A stretch of DNA of 64,000 bases from Winogradskyella pelagia (GTDB lineage Bacteria > Bacteroidota > Bacteroidia > Flavobacteriales > Flavobacteriaceae), in the NCBI RefSeq assembly GCF_017581965.1, contig NZ_JAGEVF010000001.1, forward strand, positions 310,001 through 374,000. Direction: 5' to 3'. Numbering within the stretch: the stretch's first letter is position 1; each line of letters begins with the position of its first letter. The position numbers were made by a program, and so were the translations under genes. Below are positions 54,047 through 62,984 of this stretch, in pieces. The notes beneath the pieces were generated by a model. The model worked only from the letters and a program-made list of their open reading frames with translations, was not told where the DNA came from and ran no database searches.

Positions 54047-54553
54047 CTAGAACCAAGGCTTTTTCCCAACTTGGTATGTGTTATAGAATTCTTCGTCGGA
54101 TTTTGTAAGATAGACAATACCTTCGATTAACCCAATCAATGCGGTTAACCAAACTATAAAAACACCTATGCCAACGCAAACTAAGATGTAACCAATAACT
54201 GTTATTCCAAGTAAAATGCCACCTTCTTTATTATAGCCTAAAATAAACTTATGTATGCCTAGGCTACCAAATAAAATGGCTAGAACCCCAGCTAATATTT
54301 TTTTGTTATCACCAGATGCTTTTGCAAATGTTTCTTTGGCACCTTCTGTAAATTCCTTAGCGCTTTCTTTGGCTTCTTCGGCAAATTCAGAGGCTTTTTC
54401 TTTAGCTTCTTTTCCTAATTCTTTAGCTTCTTCGGCGAATTCACTAGCTTTCTCACTTGCCTTGGAGGCTGCTTTTTTAGCGCCTTCTTTGGCATCTCCC
54501 AACATATCGTTGAGGTCATCACTTAAATCCTTGTTGTTATTTTCGTCAGACAT
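54047..54553 (-). CDS. TM2-domain membrane protein with repetitive amphipathic N-terminal helix
   Basis: 168 residues. The first ~80 residues are an Ala/Lys/Glu-rich repeat with heptad-like units of the type KASEFAEEAKE repeated about three times, surely a long amphipathic helix similar to YtxH/apolipophorin-like repeats. The second half is a TM2 domain: two membrane segments (about 85-104, FGSLGIHKFILGYN between, and about 113-147). The tail has the TKSDEEFYNTY block typical of TM2 proteins. Function unknown; the helix may lie on the membrane surface. Confidence 0.87.
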   Translation of the reverse strand: MSDENNNKDLSDDLNDMLGDAKEGAKKAASKASEKASEFAEEAKELGKEAKEKASEFAEEAKESAKEFTEGAKETFAKASGDNKKILAGVLAILFGSLGIHKFILGYNKEGGILLGITVIGYILVCVGIGVFIVWLTALIGLIEGIVYLTKSDEEFYNTYQVGKKPWF

Positions 54554-54611
54554 GATTGATTTTTTAAAGATTAATAGTTCTTGCTTAAAGTTACTAAAAA
54601 ATCAAATAGAT

Positions 54612-54998
54612 TTATTTAAAAGCCTTATCGATAGGCTCCCATAATTCTATCTTATTGTTTTCATTATCTAGTATCCAAGCAAACTTTCCGTAATCATAAG
54701 TCTCCATATCACCAACGATTGTTACACCTTCTTCTTTTAAAACTTTTAAAAGTTTCTCTAGATTCTCAACTCTATAATTAAACATAAAGTCTTTTGAAGA
54801 GGGGTTAAAATAGTCCGTGTCTGCTTTAAAGGCACTCCATTGTGTTGAGCAATCATTACCTTCATTGTCTTTCCACCAAAAGGTTGAACCGTATTCATCT
54901 GTATTAAATCCAAGGTGTTTGTTGTACCATTCTTTTGATGCTTTTGGGTCTTTAGATTTAAAGAAAAGTCCTCCTATACCTGTTACTCGATTTTTCAT
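54612..54998 (-). CDS. VOC family (glyoxalase-like) protein
   Basis: 128 residues with the vicinal oxygen chelate fold: GIGGLFFKSKDPKASKEWY near the start, a second half beginning with FMFNYRVENLEKLLKVLKEE, and the metal-side block YGKFAWILDNENNKIELWEP at the end, with the terminal Glu as a metal ligand. The substrate is not known; members include glyoxalases, fosfomycin-resistance enzymes and dioxygenases. It lies one base after the DUF1801 gene in the same operon. Confidence 0.88.
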   Translation of the reverse strand: MKNRVTGIGGLFFKSKDPKASKEWYNKHLGFNTDEYGSTFWWKDNEGNDCSTQWSAFKADTDYFNPSSKDFMFNYRVENLEKLLKVLKEEGVTIVGDMETYDYGKFAWILDNENNKIELWEPIDKAFK

Positions 54999-54999
54999 C

Positions 55000-55458
55000 C
55001 TATTCCTTTTTTATGGCTGTTTCATAAATGTCTATCCACTCTTCACAGCTCATTTTTTTTGTGAGTTCGCCAATAAGGTCAAACGGAATATCCTCCATTT
55101 TCTTAAATCGTATACAGCTCTTTCCCATATCTAATTTTCTTTTTGAGTATTTTGGATATTCATTTACAAACCAATCACTGAGTTCTTTCTTTGCATAAAT
55201 ACCACTGTGATAAAGATTAACAGAGTTCTTTTGTGACGCAAAGCTCATAAAAGGTAAGGGTGTTTTAGGATCGCAGTGATACCCATCTGGATAAACTGAA
55301 TGTGGTACATAATAGCCTATCATTTTATAAATTATGCCTTCTTCAAATCCCTTGGGTAAATTATCAGTGATAACTTTTCTAAGGTTATGTAAGGCCTCTT
55401 GCCGTTCTTCTGGAACTTGCTTAATGTAGTCCTCTGGAGAGTTTGCATTGTATTGCAT
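55000..55458 (-). CDS. DUF1801 domain-containing protein
   Basis: 152 residues. The DUF1801 pattern is visible as YIKQVPEERQEALHNLRKV at the N-terminus and KRKLDMGKSCIRFKKMEDIP in the second half; the fold resembles the C-terminal part of some frataxin-like or YdhG proteins. Cytoplasmic, function unproven. It lies upstream of the VOC gene and directly downstream (27 bases) of the hydroxyacid dehydrogenase. Confidence 0.85.
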   Translation of the reverse strand: MQYNANSPEDYIKQVPEERQEALHNLRKVITDNLPKGFEEGIIYKMIGYYVPHSVYPDGYHCDPKTPLPFMSFASQKNSVNLYHSGIYAKKELSDWFVNEYPKYSKRKLDMGKSCIRFKKMEDIPFDLIGELTKKMSCEEWIDIYETAIKKE

Positions 55459-55485
55459 AATAAGGTTGATTTAGCAACCTCCAAG

Positions 55486-56463
55486 TTAACAAAATTTCGC
55501 TTTAATTTTATCTACAATAGTTTGAGCTAGTTTTACATTACTTTCAGTGGTCCAGCCTGCAACATGAGGTGTAAGGATAACATTGTCAGCATTGATTAAA
55601 TATTCAAAGGCTTCGGGTAGCTTAGAGCGTTTGCCTTTTCTCATCCATCTAAATCTAGGTTCTTCTGTTTTAAAAAGGTCTTCAAATGATACCTTTTCGT
55701 ATTCCAAAACGTCTAAACCTGCCCCTAAGATTTTTCCAGATTCCAATGCCGATACCAAATCCTGGGTCACAACACTTTTTCCACGTGCTGTATTTATGAG
55801 CCAAAATGACTTTTTGAATTGAGAAATAAACTTAAGATTAATCATCCCTAAGGTCAAAGGTGTTTGAGGGGTGTGAAGACTAACGACATCTGACTTGTTT
55901 TGAAGTTCTTCTAAAGAAACTTGTTTGCAATTGTCGTCACCAACATTGGCTTTAATATCATAGCAAAGTACTTCCACATCAAACCCTCTTAGTTTTTTGG
56001 CAAATGCTTTGCCCATATTGCCATAGCCAATAAGTCCAACCGTTTTGCCATCTAACTCTACACCTCTGTTTTTTTCTCTTCGCCATTGTCCATTTCTAAC
56101 TTCTCTATCCGCTTGGTTAAGTTTGTTTAGCAAGGATAAAAGCATGGCAAGCGCATGTTCTCCAACAGCATTACGATTGCCTTCTGGTGCAGATATGAGG
56201 TAAATACCTTTTTCCTTAGCATAGTTGCAATCTATATTTTCTAGCCCAGCACCAACTCTGCCAATAAATTTTAGGTTTGTTGCTGCATCAAGAAATTGTT
56301 TGTCAATGCTAAATCGACTGCGAATAATTATACCATCATAATCAGAAATTTTAGCTTCAATTTCTGACTTAGAAGAGGCGTAATCTTCATGATTATTAAA
56401 ACCTAAAGCGTTGAGTTGATTTAAGAGTAAAGGATGGTTTGAGTCTATGTGTAATACTTTCAT
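55486..56463 (-). CDS. D-2-hydroxyacid dehydrogenase (phosphoglycerate dehydrogenase-like)
   Basis: 325 residues. NAD-binding motif GLIGYGNMGKAFA (about 141-153), the catalytic Arg block INTARGKSVV, the Glu in the GLDVLEYEKVSF stretch and the His in LTPHVAGWT are all present. The length and the absence of an ACT domain separate it from full-length SerA; it could be a phosphoglycerate dehydrogenase of the short Bacteroidota type or act on another 2-hydroxyacid. SerC is not nearby, so serine biosynthesis is not confirmed. Confidence 0.92.
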   Translation of the reverse strand: MKVLHIDSNHPLLLNQLNALGFNNHEDYASSKSEIEAKISDYDGIIIRSRFSIDKQFLDAATNLKFIGRVGAGLENIDCNYAKEKGIYLISAPEGNRNAVGEHALAMLLSLLNKLNQADREVRNGQWRREKNRGVELDGKTVGLIGYGNMGKAFAKKLRGFDVEVLCYDIKANVGDDNCKQVSLEELQNKSDVVSLHTPQTPLTLGMINLKFISQFKKSFWLINTARGKSVVTQDLVSALESGKILGAGLDVLEYEKVSFEDLFKTEEPRFRWMRKGKRSKLPEAFEYLINADNVILTPHVAGWTTESNVKLAQTIVDKIKAKFC

Positions 56464-56493
56464 GATACTTTAAAAAAAATGAAAATCGTCATT

Positions 56494-57246
56494 TTATTCT
56501 TTTAATTCCTTTTCAAAAAGCTCTAAAATCTGTAACTGGAAGTCAAATAAATCTTTTGCCGCTTCAAGGGAATCACTTGCATCAATAATTCTTTCAGCAA
56601 CAATGGTTTCAAATGCCATATCAGATAACAATGCTTCTTGGGAGAATTCAAATTTACTTTTAGATTTATTTTTAGTGATAAAGTACTTTAAAGCGCGTTT
56701 CAGGGGGTATTTTTTCTGTAAATAAGGCAAGACTAAATCAAATACATCCTTTTCGCTCCAATTTAAAGCAGTGTTATATTCATTCATTAAACTCGTCCAT
56801 GATGCTAATTTAGAATTGAGTTCCGTATTTTTTATTAGAGAAATTTTACCAGAACTTATAACAGAATTTAGAACCCCTTCTTTAGGGTTGTAACTAGGTA
56901 ACCAACCAAGACTGAACATTAATGAGTCTAGTCTTTTATCACTAATTAATTTTGGCTCAGGTTCTATATAATCACTTAATTCTGTTAGAAGACGTAAGAC
57001 ATTTGTATGTCTTTGTAAATCTTTAGTTAAGGTGATTTGATTTTCTGAAATTTCTGTTTTTAATGCCTTAAGAATTGTTTGTTCTTCGATTGTGTTTAGT
57101 CTATTTTCATTCCAATTATTAATCTGTAACGCAATTAAAATTCCTATAACTACAAGAATGATTTCTCCAATGGCGTATTTAATGTATTTACCTGTTTTGT
57201 TTTCCATAATTAGGTTTTGTCGAATACGCCGGAAGAACTTTATCAT
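56494..57246 (-). CDS. DUF6090 family membrane protein (intact paralogue)
   Basis: 250 residues. The signature N-terminus MIKFFRRIRQNL is followed by KYIKYAIGEIILVVIGILIA, a single membrane helix (about 25-45), and a long helical region of about 200 residues after it. The family is Bacteroidota-specific and often found in tandem copies; function unknown. Its ATG overlaps the stop of the preceding paralogue by the ATGA pattern, so translation is coupled. Its N-terminus is very close to that of the broken copy upstream. Confidence 0.9.
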   Translation of the reverse strand: MIKFFRRIRQNLIMENKTGKYIKYAIGEIILVVIGILIALQINNWNENRLNTIEEQTILKALKTEISENQITLTKDLQRHTNVLRLLTELSDYIEPEPKLISDKRLDSLMFSLGWLPSYNPKEGVLNSVISSGKISLIKNTELNSKLASWTSLMNEYNTALNWSEKDVFDLVLPYLQKKYPLKRALKYFITKNKSKSKFEFSQEALLSDMAFETIVAERIIDASDSLEAAKDLFDFQLQILELFEKELKE

Positions 57247-58028
57247 TGTTTTATCTCGGCTTGTATTTGTCCTACTAAACTTTCCATCTTATCTTTTAGT
57301 TGCTTATACCGCAATACTTGTCCTTCTGTAAGAAATAAGCGCTGCCTGAGCAGATTAATGATAAAGATATCTTTTTTGAAATCTTCGATTGTTTTCTGTT
57401 TAACTTCAAAATTGGATACATCTATCTGTGAAAAGTCGTTACTGGAAAATCGACCAGTATTCATCTCAAAACGATCGTAATTTACAATTGGTAAATAGTC
57501 AAAATTCATTAGATATGGCCCTATAACGTTTCTTGTATAATCCTTATTTGCTGTATCCCACCCTTTATAATTGTCGTTGTAAAAAACATTTAAAGAATCT
57601 ACAAGTTTATCGTTTTCAATATTATCTATAGTTCTAGACTCTGTAATACTATTAAAAGTAGTTCTGTTCATATCAAAAAGAACCATAATCATACTGCTCG
57701 AAAAGCGTTGGTTAAACTCTTCTAAACTTGATTCTTTTTGATTGCTTAATACATCTAGACAAAATCTAAAATCCTCAATATAGATAATTCCTGAGGCAAT
57801 TTGATTTTGTATCATTTTAATATCCTCTTGTAATTAAACCTCAAGCTTCTTTAATATGAGCTGCTCTTGTTTTGCCTCTTTTCTAGATTGATTCCAATTA
57901 TTAATCTGCAATGCAATGAGGATTCCAATAACAACCAAAATAATTTCGCCAATGGCGTATTTAATGTATTTACCTGTTTTGTTTTCGTTCAAAAGGGTGT
58001 ACCGTATTTTGCGAAAAAACTTAATCAT
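57243..58028 (-). pseudogene. DUF6090 family gene interrupted by an in-frame stop
   Basis: An ATG at 58028 starts a 64-residue N-terminal piece with the DUF6090 signature (MIKFFRKIRYTL and the same KYIKYAIGEIILVV helix) that ends at TAA 57836-57834. The same frame continues with no shift: six codons later an ATG at 57815 opens the remaining 190 residues, giving the usual DUF6090 length (about 261 codons) overall. So one substitution, for example of GAA, CAA or AAA to TAA, splits an otherwise intact gene. It follows the cupin gene by 2 bases. It may be inactivated, or be restarted or read through; a sequencing error is possible. Confidence 0.8.
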
Positions 58029-58030
58029 AT

Positions 58031-58396
58031 TTAAATCTTAGGATAATGTGTCTGTGTTTTCTCATGCTGAATATTCCCTGTATGAGCCGTGTTTAATTTT
58101 TCAAATAAAAGCACATGCACCTCTTCATCATTTTTGGTTTGTGGATTGTGTTCAACACCTTTAGGGACGACAATGATTTCGCCTTCATTGACCACTTCTG
58201 TACGGTCACGAAACTGCATGTACAATGTCCCTTTAACGACTTGAAATAGTTCGTCTTCATCATCATGACTATGCCACACAAACTCACCTTTTAATTTTGC
58301 TAAAATCACTTGCATATCATCAACCACTGCAATTTGATGTGGATGCCAGTTTTTACTAAATTTTGAAAGCTTTTCTTTAATGTTAATTGGCTTCAT
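58031..58396 (-). CDS. Cupin-domain protein
   Basis: 121 residues, single cupin barrel. The first metal motif is in WHSHDDEDELFQVVKGTLYM (His, His, Glu ligands; close to the cupin consensus G(x)5HxH(x)3-4E(x)6G) and the second in VPKGVEHNPQTK (PxG...H). The enzyme or sensor role is unknown. It heads a three-gene operon with the two DUF6090 genes, only 2 bases before the first. Confidence 0.9.
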   Translation of the reverse strand: MKPINIKEKLSKFSKNWHPHQIAVVDDMQVILAKLKGEFVWHSHDDEDELFQVVKGTLYMQFRDRTEVVNEGEIIVVPKGVEHNPQTKNDEEVHVLLFEKLNTAHTGNIQHEKTQTHYPKI

Positions 58397-58451
58397 ACTT
58401 TAAAGTTAAGTCATGTGAAATGGTGAATCAAATTCTGTACAACACAGTAAA

Positions 58452-59822
58452 TTATATGCCAAGTATAAGTTTGGCTATCCAAAAATAAAGCAGTATTCCT
58501 AAAATATCATTACTTGTTGTAATGAAAGGACCAGTAGCAATGGCTGGGTCAATACCTTTTTTATCTAAAAATAAGGGGACAAAGGTTCCTATTAGTCCAG
58601 CAATAATAATGACAGCAACCAGAGAGACGGAAATGGCAACAGCTTTAAGCATCTCACCATTATAAATCCAAACAAATAAAAATAGAAACACTGCTAAAAT
58701 AACACCGTTTAAGGCCGCTAGCAGCATCTCCTTAATTAATCTCCCATTGACGCTTCCCTTAACATCATCATTGGCCAGACCTTGCACGATTATTGCGCTC
58801 GACTGTACACCGACATTACCGGCCATTGCCGCAATTAATGGTGTGAAAAAGAATAAGACGGCATACTTGTTAAAGGCTTCTTGAAAACCTTCCATAATAA
58901 TAAACGCACCAATACCTCCTAAAAGTCCTAAAAATAACCATGGTAAACGCGCTTTGGTAAGTTCTAAAATGCTATCGTCTAAATCTACATCTTGGGTAAT
59001 ACCAGCAGCTAATTGATAGTCTTTATCGGCTTCTTCTTTTAGAACATCTACAATATCATCAATAGTAATACGCCCGAGTAAGGTTTGGGAATCATCTACA
59101 ACAGGAATGGCTTCCAAGTCGTATTTGGCCATAACTCTGGCAACATCTTCAACATCGTCATTTACATGAACCCAATCGACATTGTCTTTTTTAATCTCTG
59201 CGATTTTTTGTTCGCTTTTTGCAACGATTAAATCTTTTAAGGACAAACGTCCAATGAGTTGTTCTTGTTTGTTAACTACATATATAGAATGCACTCTTGT
59301 TACATCTTTGGCTTGACCTCGAATCCTCCGAAGACAACCAGCAACTGTCCAAGTTTCGTATACCTTAACGAGTTCTTTTGCCATGAGTCCACCAGCGGAA
59401 TCTTCGTCATAGGCCAGCAGTTCCTGAATTTCGTCTCGATGTTCCTGGTCTTCAATTTGATTAATAACCGCTTGTTGACGGTCTTGAGGAAGCTCTGCAA
59501 TAATATCAACCGCATCATCAGTATCAAGTTCTTCAACTTCTTCTGCGATTTCTTTTGCAGAAAGATTTTGTAATACCTTTTCCCTTGTATCTTCGTCGAG
59601 TTCGGTAAGTATATCTGATGTGGTTTCAGAATCCAATAGTTTTATTAGATAAACTGCGTCATCTAAATCTAGCTCATCGAGAATCTCAGCGATATCAGCA
59701 TAGTGAAACTCATTTAAAAGTTTTTTAAGCTCCTTGTCGTTTTGTTCATTGACAAAAAGCTCAACTTTTTCTATAAGCTCATTTGTGAGTTGAAATTGTA
59801 TGCTATCTTGAATCTCTTCCAC
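58452..59822 (-). CDS. mgtE: Magnesium transporter MgtE
   Basis: 456 residues. A superhelical MgtE_N domain (about 15-130, with repeated LDLDDAVYLIKLLDSE-like units), two CBS domains (about 135-260, VKVYETWTVAGCLRRI and DDVEDVARVMAKYDLEAIPVVDD), a connecting helix and five C-terminal membrane helices (about 285-455, with MAGNVGVQSSAIIVQGLA). The last is the family selectivity motif; the CBS/N domains gate Mg2+ import. It lacks an ATG and starts at GTG 59822. Last gene of the TPR-DUF4286-rsmA-mgtE run, possibly with its own promoter. Confidence 0.95.
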   Translation of the reverse strand: MEEIQDSIQFQLTNELIEKVELFVNEQNDKELKKLLNEFHYADIAEILDELDLDDAVYLIKLLDSETTSDILTELDEDTREKVLQNLSAKEIAEEVEELDTDDAVDIIAELPQDRQQAVINQIEDQEHRDEIQELLAYDEDSAGGLMAKELVKVYETWTVAGCLRRIRGQAKDVTRVHSIYVVNKQEQLIGRLSLKDLIVAKSEQKIAEIKKDNVDWVHVNDDVEDVARVMAKYDLEAIPVVDDSQTLLGRITIDDIVDVLKEEADKDYQLAAGITQDVDLDDSILELTKARLPWLFLGLLGGIGAFIIMEGFQEAFNKYAVLFFFTPLIAAMAGNVGVQSSAIIVQGLANDDVKGSVNGRLIKEMLLAALNGVILAVFLFLFVWIYNGEMLKAVAISVSLVAVIIIAGLIGTFVPLFLDKKGIDPAIATGPFITTSNDILGILLYFWIAKLILGI

Positions 59823-59836
59823 TACGATATTTAATG

Positions 59837-59844
59837 CAAAGTTA
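59837..59844 (-). promoter_or_regulatory. Candidate -7 element for mgtE
   Basis: On the minus strand TAACTTTG fits TAnnTTTG. It lies only 14 bases before the GTG start, so the transcript would be almost leaderless; no -33 element or riboswitch (M-box type) was seen in the 49-base gap. Weak call. Confidence 0.3.
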
Positions 59845-59871
59845 CTATCACAACGTTAAGTCCTGTGAGAA

Positions 59872-60651
59872 CTATTGGTTGGTATCTTTTTCAATTAATG
59901 AAGTAAGTTCAATAAATTGGGTAACACTTAACTGTTCTGGACGTTGCCCAAAGATAGTATTTGCTTTTAAATTATCGGAAAGATTGAAAGTTTTTAAACT
60001 ATTGCGAAGTGTTTTTCGTCGCTGTTGAAAACCGGTTTTTACAACCTTAAAAAACAGTTTTTCATCGCAGGGCAATTTGTAGTTGTCTTTTCGAGTTAAC
60101 TTTAAAACTCCAGAATCCACTTTTGGCGGAGGGTTAAAAACAGATGGAGGGACAGTAAAAAGGTATTCTGCCCTATAATATGCTTGCGTTAAAACAGATA
60201 ATATACCGTAAGTTTTAGACCCTTCTTTTGCACAGATTCTTTGCGCCACTTCTTTTTGAAACATTCCTGAAAATTCTGGGACACTCTCTCTAATCTCGAG
60301 TGTTTTAAAGACGATTTGAGATGAAATATTATACGGGAAATTACCTATTATGGCGAATGGGAGGTCATTAAAAAGAGACTTAAGATCACACTTTAAAAAA
60401 TCTGCTTCGTAGATTCTGTTAGCCAAATTGAGAAAATGACCTTTCAGGTATTCTACAGATTCTGAATCGAGTTCTATTACATGGACATTTATGTGTTTTT
60501 CTAATAGGTACTTTGTGAGCACACCCATTCCTGGTCCTATTTCTAATACATCTTGATAATCTTGAAGACTTAAAGTATCTGCAATTTTTTTTGCAATATT
60601 CTCATCTTTAAGAAAGTGCTGACCTAGATGTTTTTTTGGCTTAACGGACAA
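59872..60651 (-). CDS. rsmA: 16S rRNA (adenine1518-N6/adenine1519-N6)-dimethyltransferase
   Basis: 259 residues (KsgA/Dim1 family). SAM-binding motif [17 protein letters not shown] (about 37-53), the catalytic NxPY-type motif in [11 protein letters not shown] and the C-terminal rRNA-binding part with the [19 protein letters not shown] block. It dimethylates two adenines at the 3' end of 16S rRNA. The start is TTG 60651, because the frame upstream reaches a stop with no ATG. Confidence 0.96.
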   Translation of the reverse strand: MSVKPKKHLGQHFLKDENIAKKIADTLSLQDYQDVLEIGPGMGVLTKYLLEKHINVHVIELDSESVEYLKGHFLNLANRIYEADFLKCDLKSLFNDLPFAIIGNFPYNISSQIVFKTLEIRESVPEFSGMFQKEVAQRICAKEGSKTYGILSVLTQAYYRAEYLFTVPPSVFNPPPKVDSGVLKLTRKDNYKLPCDEKLFFKVVKTGFQQRRKTLRNSLKTFNLSDNLKANTIFGQRPEQLSVTQFIELTSLIEKDTNQ

Positions 60652-60669
60652 TATTAATTTCTTTATTGA

Positions 60670-61005
60670 TTAAAAATTTACGATATAATCGTCAACAACT
60701 TCCAGCTCAGTCCTAAATGCAAGCATTTTATCTGCAAATTGCTGCAAACCTTCTTGTCTTAAACGTCCTGCGTCTTCTTTGTAATAGGCCTCTAATGCAG
60801 CTCTGTTATGAGCTCTATATTGTATAGAATATGTCACCCCTCCTAACTTCTCCTTAACAAGAACTTTAGTGAGTTTTGCTTCTGAAAATTTTCCAGTAGC
60901 AAGAACTCGAGGAATATGTGCCTTAATCCAAGACAGCCACTCTTGGTGGATTGACTCATCAATATTTACAGTAACATTATATATTATTTGAGGGTTTTGA
61001 TGCAT
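60670..61005 (-). CDS. DUF4286 family protein
   Basis: 111 residues from ATG 61005; a TTG four codons upstream is possible. A ferredoxin-like alpha-beta protein: IIYNVTVNIDESIHQEWLSW at the start, then the strand VTYSIQYRAHNRAALEAYY and the long helix ADKMLAFRTELEVVDDY. No catalytic motif is seen. It sits between the TPR gene and rsmA in one direction, with gaps of 13 and 18 bases, so it is co-transcribed. Function unknown. Confidence 0.88.
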   Translation of the reverse strand: MHQNPQIIYNVTVNIDESIHQEWLSWIKAHIPRVLATGKFSEAKLTKVLVKEKLGGVTYSIQYRAHNRAALEAYYKEDAGRLRQEGLQQFADKMLAFRTELEVVDDYIVNF

Positions 61006-61018
61006 TTTGGCTATCAAT

Positions 61019-62803
61019 TTAGTTTATGGCATCACCTCTGAGTTGCCTAAATTTTTTTCTTGCTTCAATGAAGTAAATACTATCTTCAAATTCAAAAATA
61101 ATCCGCTCATATAAGGTTTTGGCATCTTCTGGTTTTGAGAATTGTGTGTTATACAACTCAGCAAGATGATAGATGGCATCATCCGCAAGGATATCCTCGC
61201 TGTAATCTTTAATGATTTCTAAATAATTGGCTTCAGCCTTAGGGTATATTTTGAGCTTTTCATAGAGTTTAGCTTGTCTGTATAGGGCTTGGTCGGTTAT
61301 ACTTTCTCCTTTGTGTTCCTCTAAAATCTTATCTAATAAGCTAATAGCTTGTTCTGTTTTATTTTGAAATGCCAGCAAATCAGCTCTTGCATAATATTTG
61401 AGAGCTGTTTGTGTACTGTCTTCATATTTATTATCCGATATCAGTAGTTTTAAATCTAGTGCATCATTAGCTATTAGCTGAGAGGTTGATGACTTTAGAA
61501 TTTTTAGTTGAGATTCTGCCCAATCAAAATCACCCTTGTAATAACTCGTTTTGGCTACTTTAAAACGAGCTTCTTGTGAGATGGTACTATTCTTTAAATT
61601 AACCTGAATTTGAGAATAAAAAATCAAGGCTTCGTTAAAGCGTTCCTGCAGAACCAATATATCACCTAATAAGAGCTTTACTCTGGCCTTTTGATAGTCT
61701 GAAATATTTTGGTCGAGTGTTTCTTTTAAAAAGGTGTTTGCTTTTTCTTCTTGATTAAGATAAAATGCTAGAAATTCTCCATAGGCCAATTGCAATGATA
61801 GGGTTATGTCTGATTTACCGTAGCGGTAAAAAAGCTGATTGTATTCTGATTTGATGCGGTCTAGGTCTTTGGGCTCTGCATTTTCCGTTTCAATTTGTAA
61901 TATATACTGGTGGGCTATTAAAAGCGTTGAGGTATCTTGTGTTGTTTCTAAAATGAAATTAAAAATTGCTTTTGCAGTTTCATCTGCATTATCATCGAGA
62001 GCAGTGAGGGCCAATTCTATAATACGTTCTAAACTTTCAGGGTTTCTTTTGTAAAGCGCTTTTTCTTGCACAAATGACTTTTGGTACGCCCTCTCTTGGA
62101 TGTAAAGCCAGCTCAGCATTTCATACCAATAGCTGTTGGGCTCTTCCTGAATCTTCTTTAAGAGCAATCTTCTGAGATAGCGATTGTTATCATTATCTCG
62201 GTCTTCTTTAATAAAGTCACTTATTGACCTTTTTATATTATTTAAATAATTTGGACGATAGGCGATATAATCGATATAACTGGCAAACATTTGTTCTATA
62301 TCTCCTTTTTCACCATAGATTCTTGCCAATTGAATACTGAAGTTTTTATCTGGGGTAAGTGTTTTACCTTTATCGTACACTGCTATAGCCTCATCGAGCA
62401 ATGAGTGATCTTCAAACTTTCTGGCAATACTGAAAACATAATTTGGATTAACATCTATAAAACCAATAGCTTCATCGTACAATATTTGTGCACGTGCTGT
62501 ACTATCCATAAGCTGATAATTATACCCTAATTCTACTAAAAGTTCAGGCCTTCTATATTTGGTTAATTTCTCAACCAATAGTTCTTCAGCCTTATCATAG
62601 GCCTCTATTTGTTGATAGGTTTTAACTACTTTATAGAGAAAATTAGTAAGATGAGGTTTCTCTTTTAAAAGACCTTGGTAGATAATCAGTGCTTTATCAA
62701 ACTCCCCTTTTTTAAAGTAACTATCGGCTAGGGCTTCACTATTTTGTCCATGGGCAAAGCTAAGAGAGAATAGGATTAGAGCAAGTAGACGAAGTACTTC
62801 CAT
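61019..62803 (-). CDS. Tetratricopeptide-repeat protein, exported
   Basis: 594 residues from ATG 62803, which begins a signal peptide (MEVLRLLALILFSLSFAHG); the frame extends 19 codons further upstream but those are hydrophilic/cysteine-containing and not signal-like. The rest is a series of TPR units (e.g. ADSYFKKGEFDKALIIYQGL, GYNYQLMDSTARAQILYDEA, AKLYEKLKIYPKAEANYLEI) extending to the end, resembling TPR scaffold proteins of the outer membrane. No enzymatic domain. First gene of the TPR-DUF4286-rsmA-mgtE run. Confidence 0.9.
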   Translation of the reverse strand: MEVLRLLALILFSLSFAHGQNSEALADSYFKKGEFDKALIIYQGLLKEKPHLTNFLYKVVKTYQQIEAYDKAEELLVEKLTKYRRPELLVELGYNYQLMDSTARAQILYDEAIGFIDVNPNYVFSIARKFEDHSLLDEAIAVYDKGKTLTPDKNFSIQLARIYGEKGDIEQMFASYIDYIAYRPNYLNNIKRSISDFIKEDRDNDNNRYLRRLLLKKIQEEPNSYWYEMLSWLYIQERAYQKSFVQEKALYKRNPESLERIIELALTALDDNADETAKAIFNFILETTQDTSTLLIAHQYILQIETENAEPKDLDRIKSEYNQLFYRYGKSDITLSLQLAYGEFLAFYLNQEEKANTFLKETLDQNISDYQKARVKLLLGDILVLQERFNEALIFYSQIQVNLKNSTISQEARFKVAKTSYYKGDFDWAESQLKILKSSTSQLIANDALDLKLLISDNKYEDSTQTALKYYARADLLAFQNKTEQAISLLDKILEEHKGESITDQALYRQAKLYEKLKIYPKAEANYLEIIKDYSEDILADDAIYHLAELYNTQFSKPEDAKTLYERIIFEFEDSIYFIEARKKFRQLRGDAIN

Positions 62804-62862
62804 GCAGTTGTTTTTGTAAATATAACAAATGCCAAATCGAGATATTATAAATGTAATCATAA

Positions 62863-62892
62863 AAAATGCCTAAACGTACGTTTAGGCATTTT
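62863..62892. terminator. 30-base perfect palindrome, probable terminator
   Basis: Bases 62863-62892 are a perfect palindrome (centre between 62877 and 62878), with A-rich sequence at the left edge that reads as T on the minus strand. It lies between two minus-strand genes, so on that strand it can end the transcript of serS and of the small frame at 62985. Confidence 0.65.
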
Positions 62893-62984
62893 GACCAACA
62901 AAATAAATGTGCTATTAATCAGTATTCGTTACAAATATGATTCAGTTATTCTGTTTTGGTTTCTTACTATTTTTAAACTGATAG

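Noticed and set aside
54255-54644. Ser/Ala/Leu-rich repetitive frame on the plus strand
   Set aside because: It is the antisense shadow of the repetitive helix of the TM2 protein.
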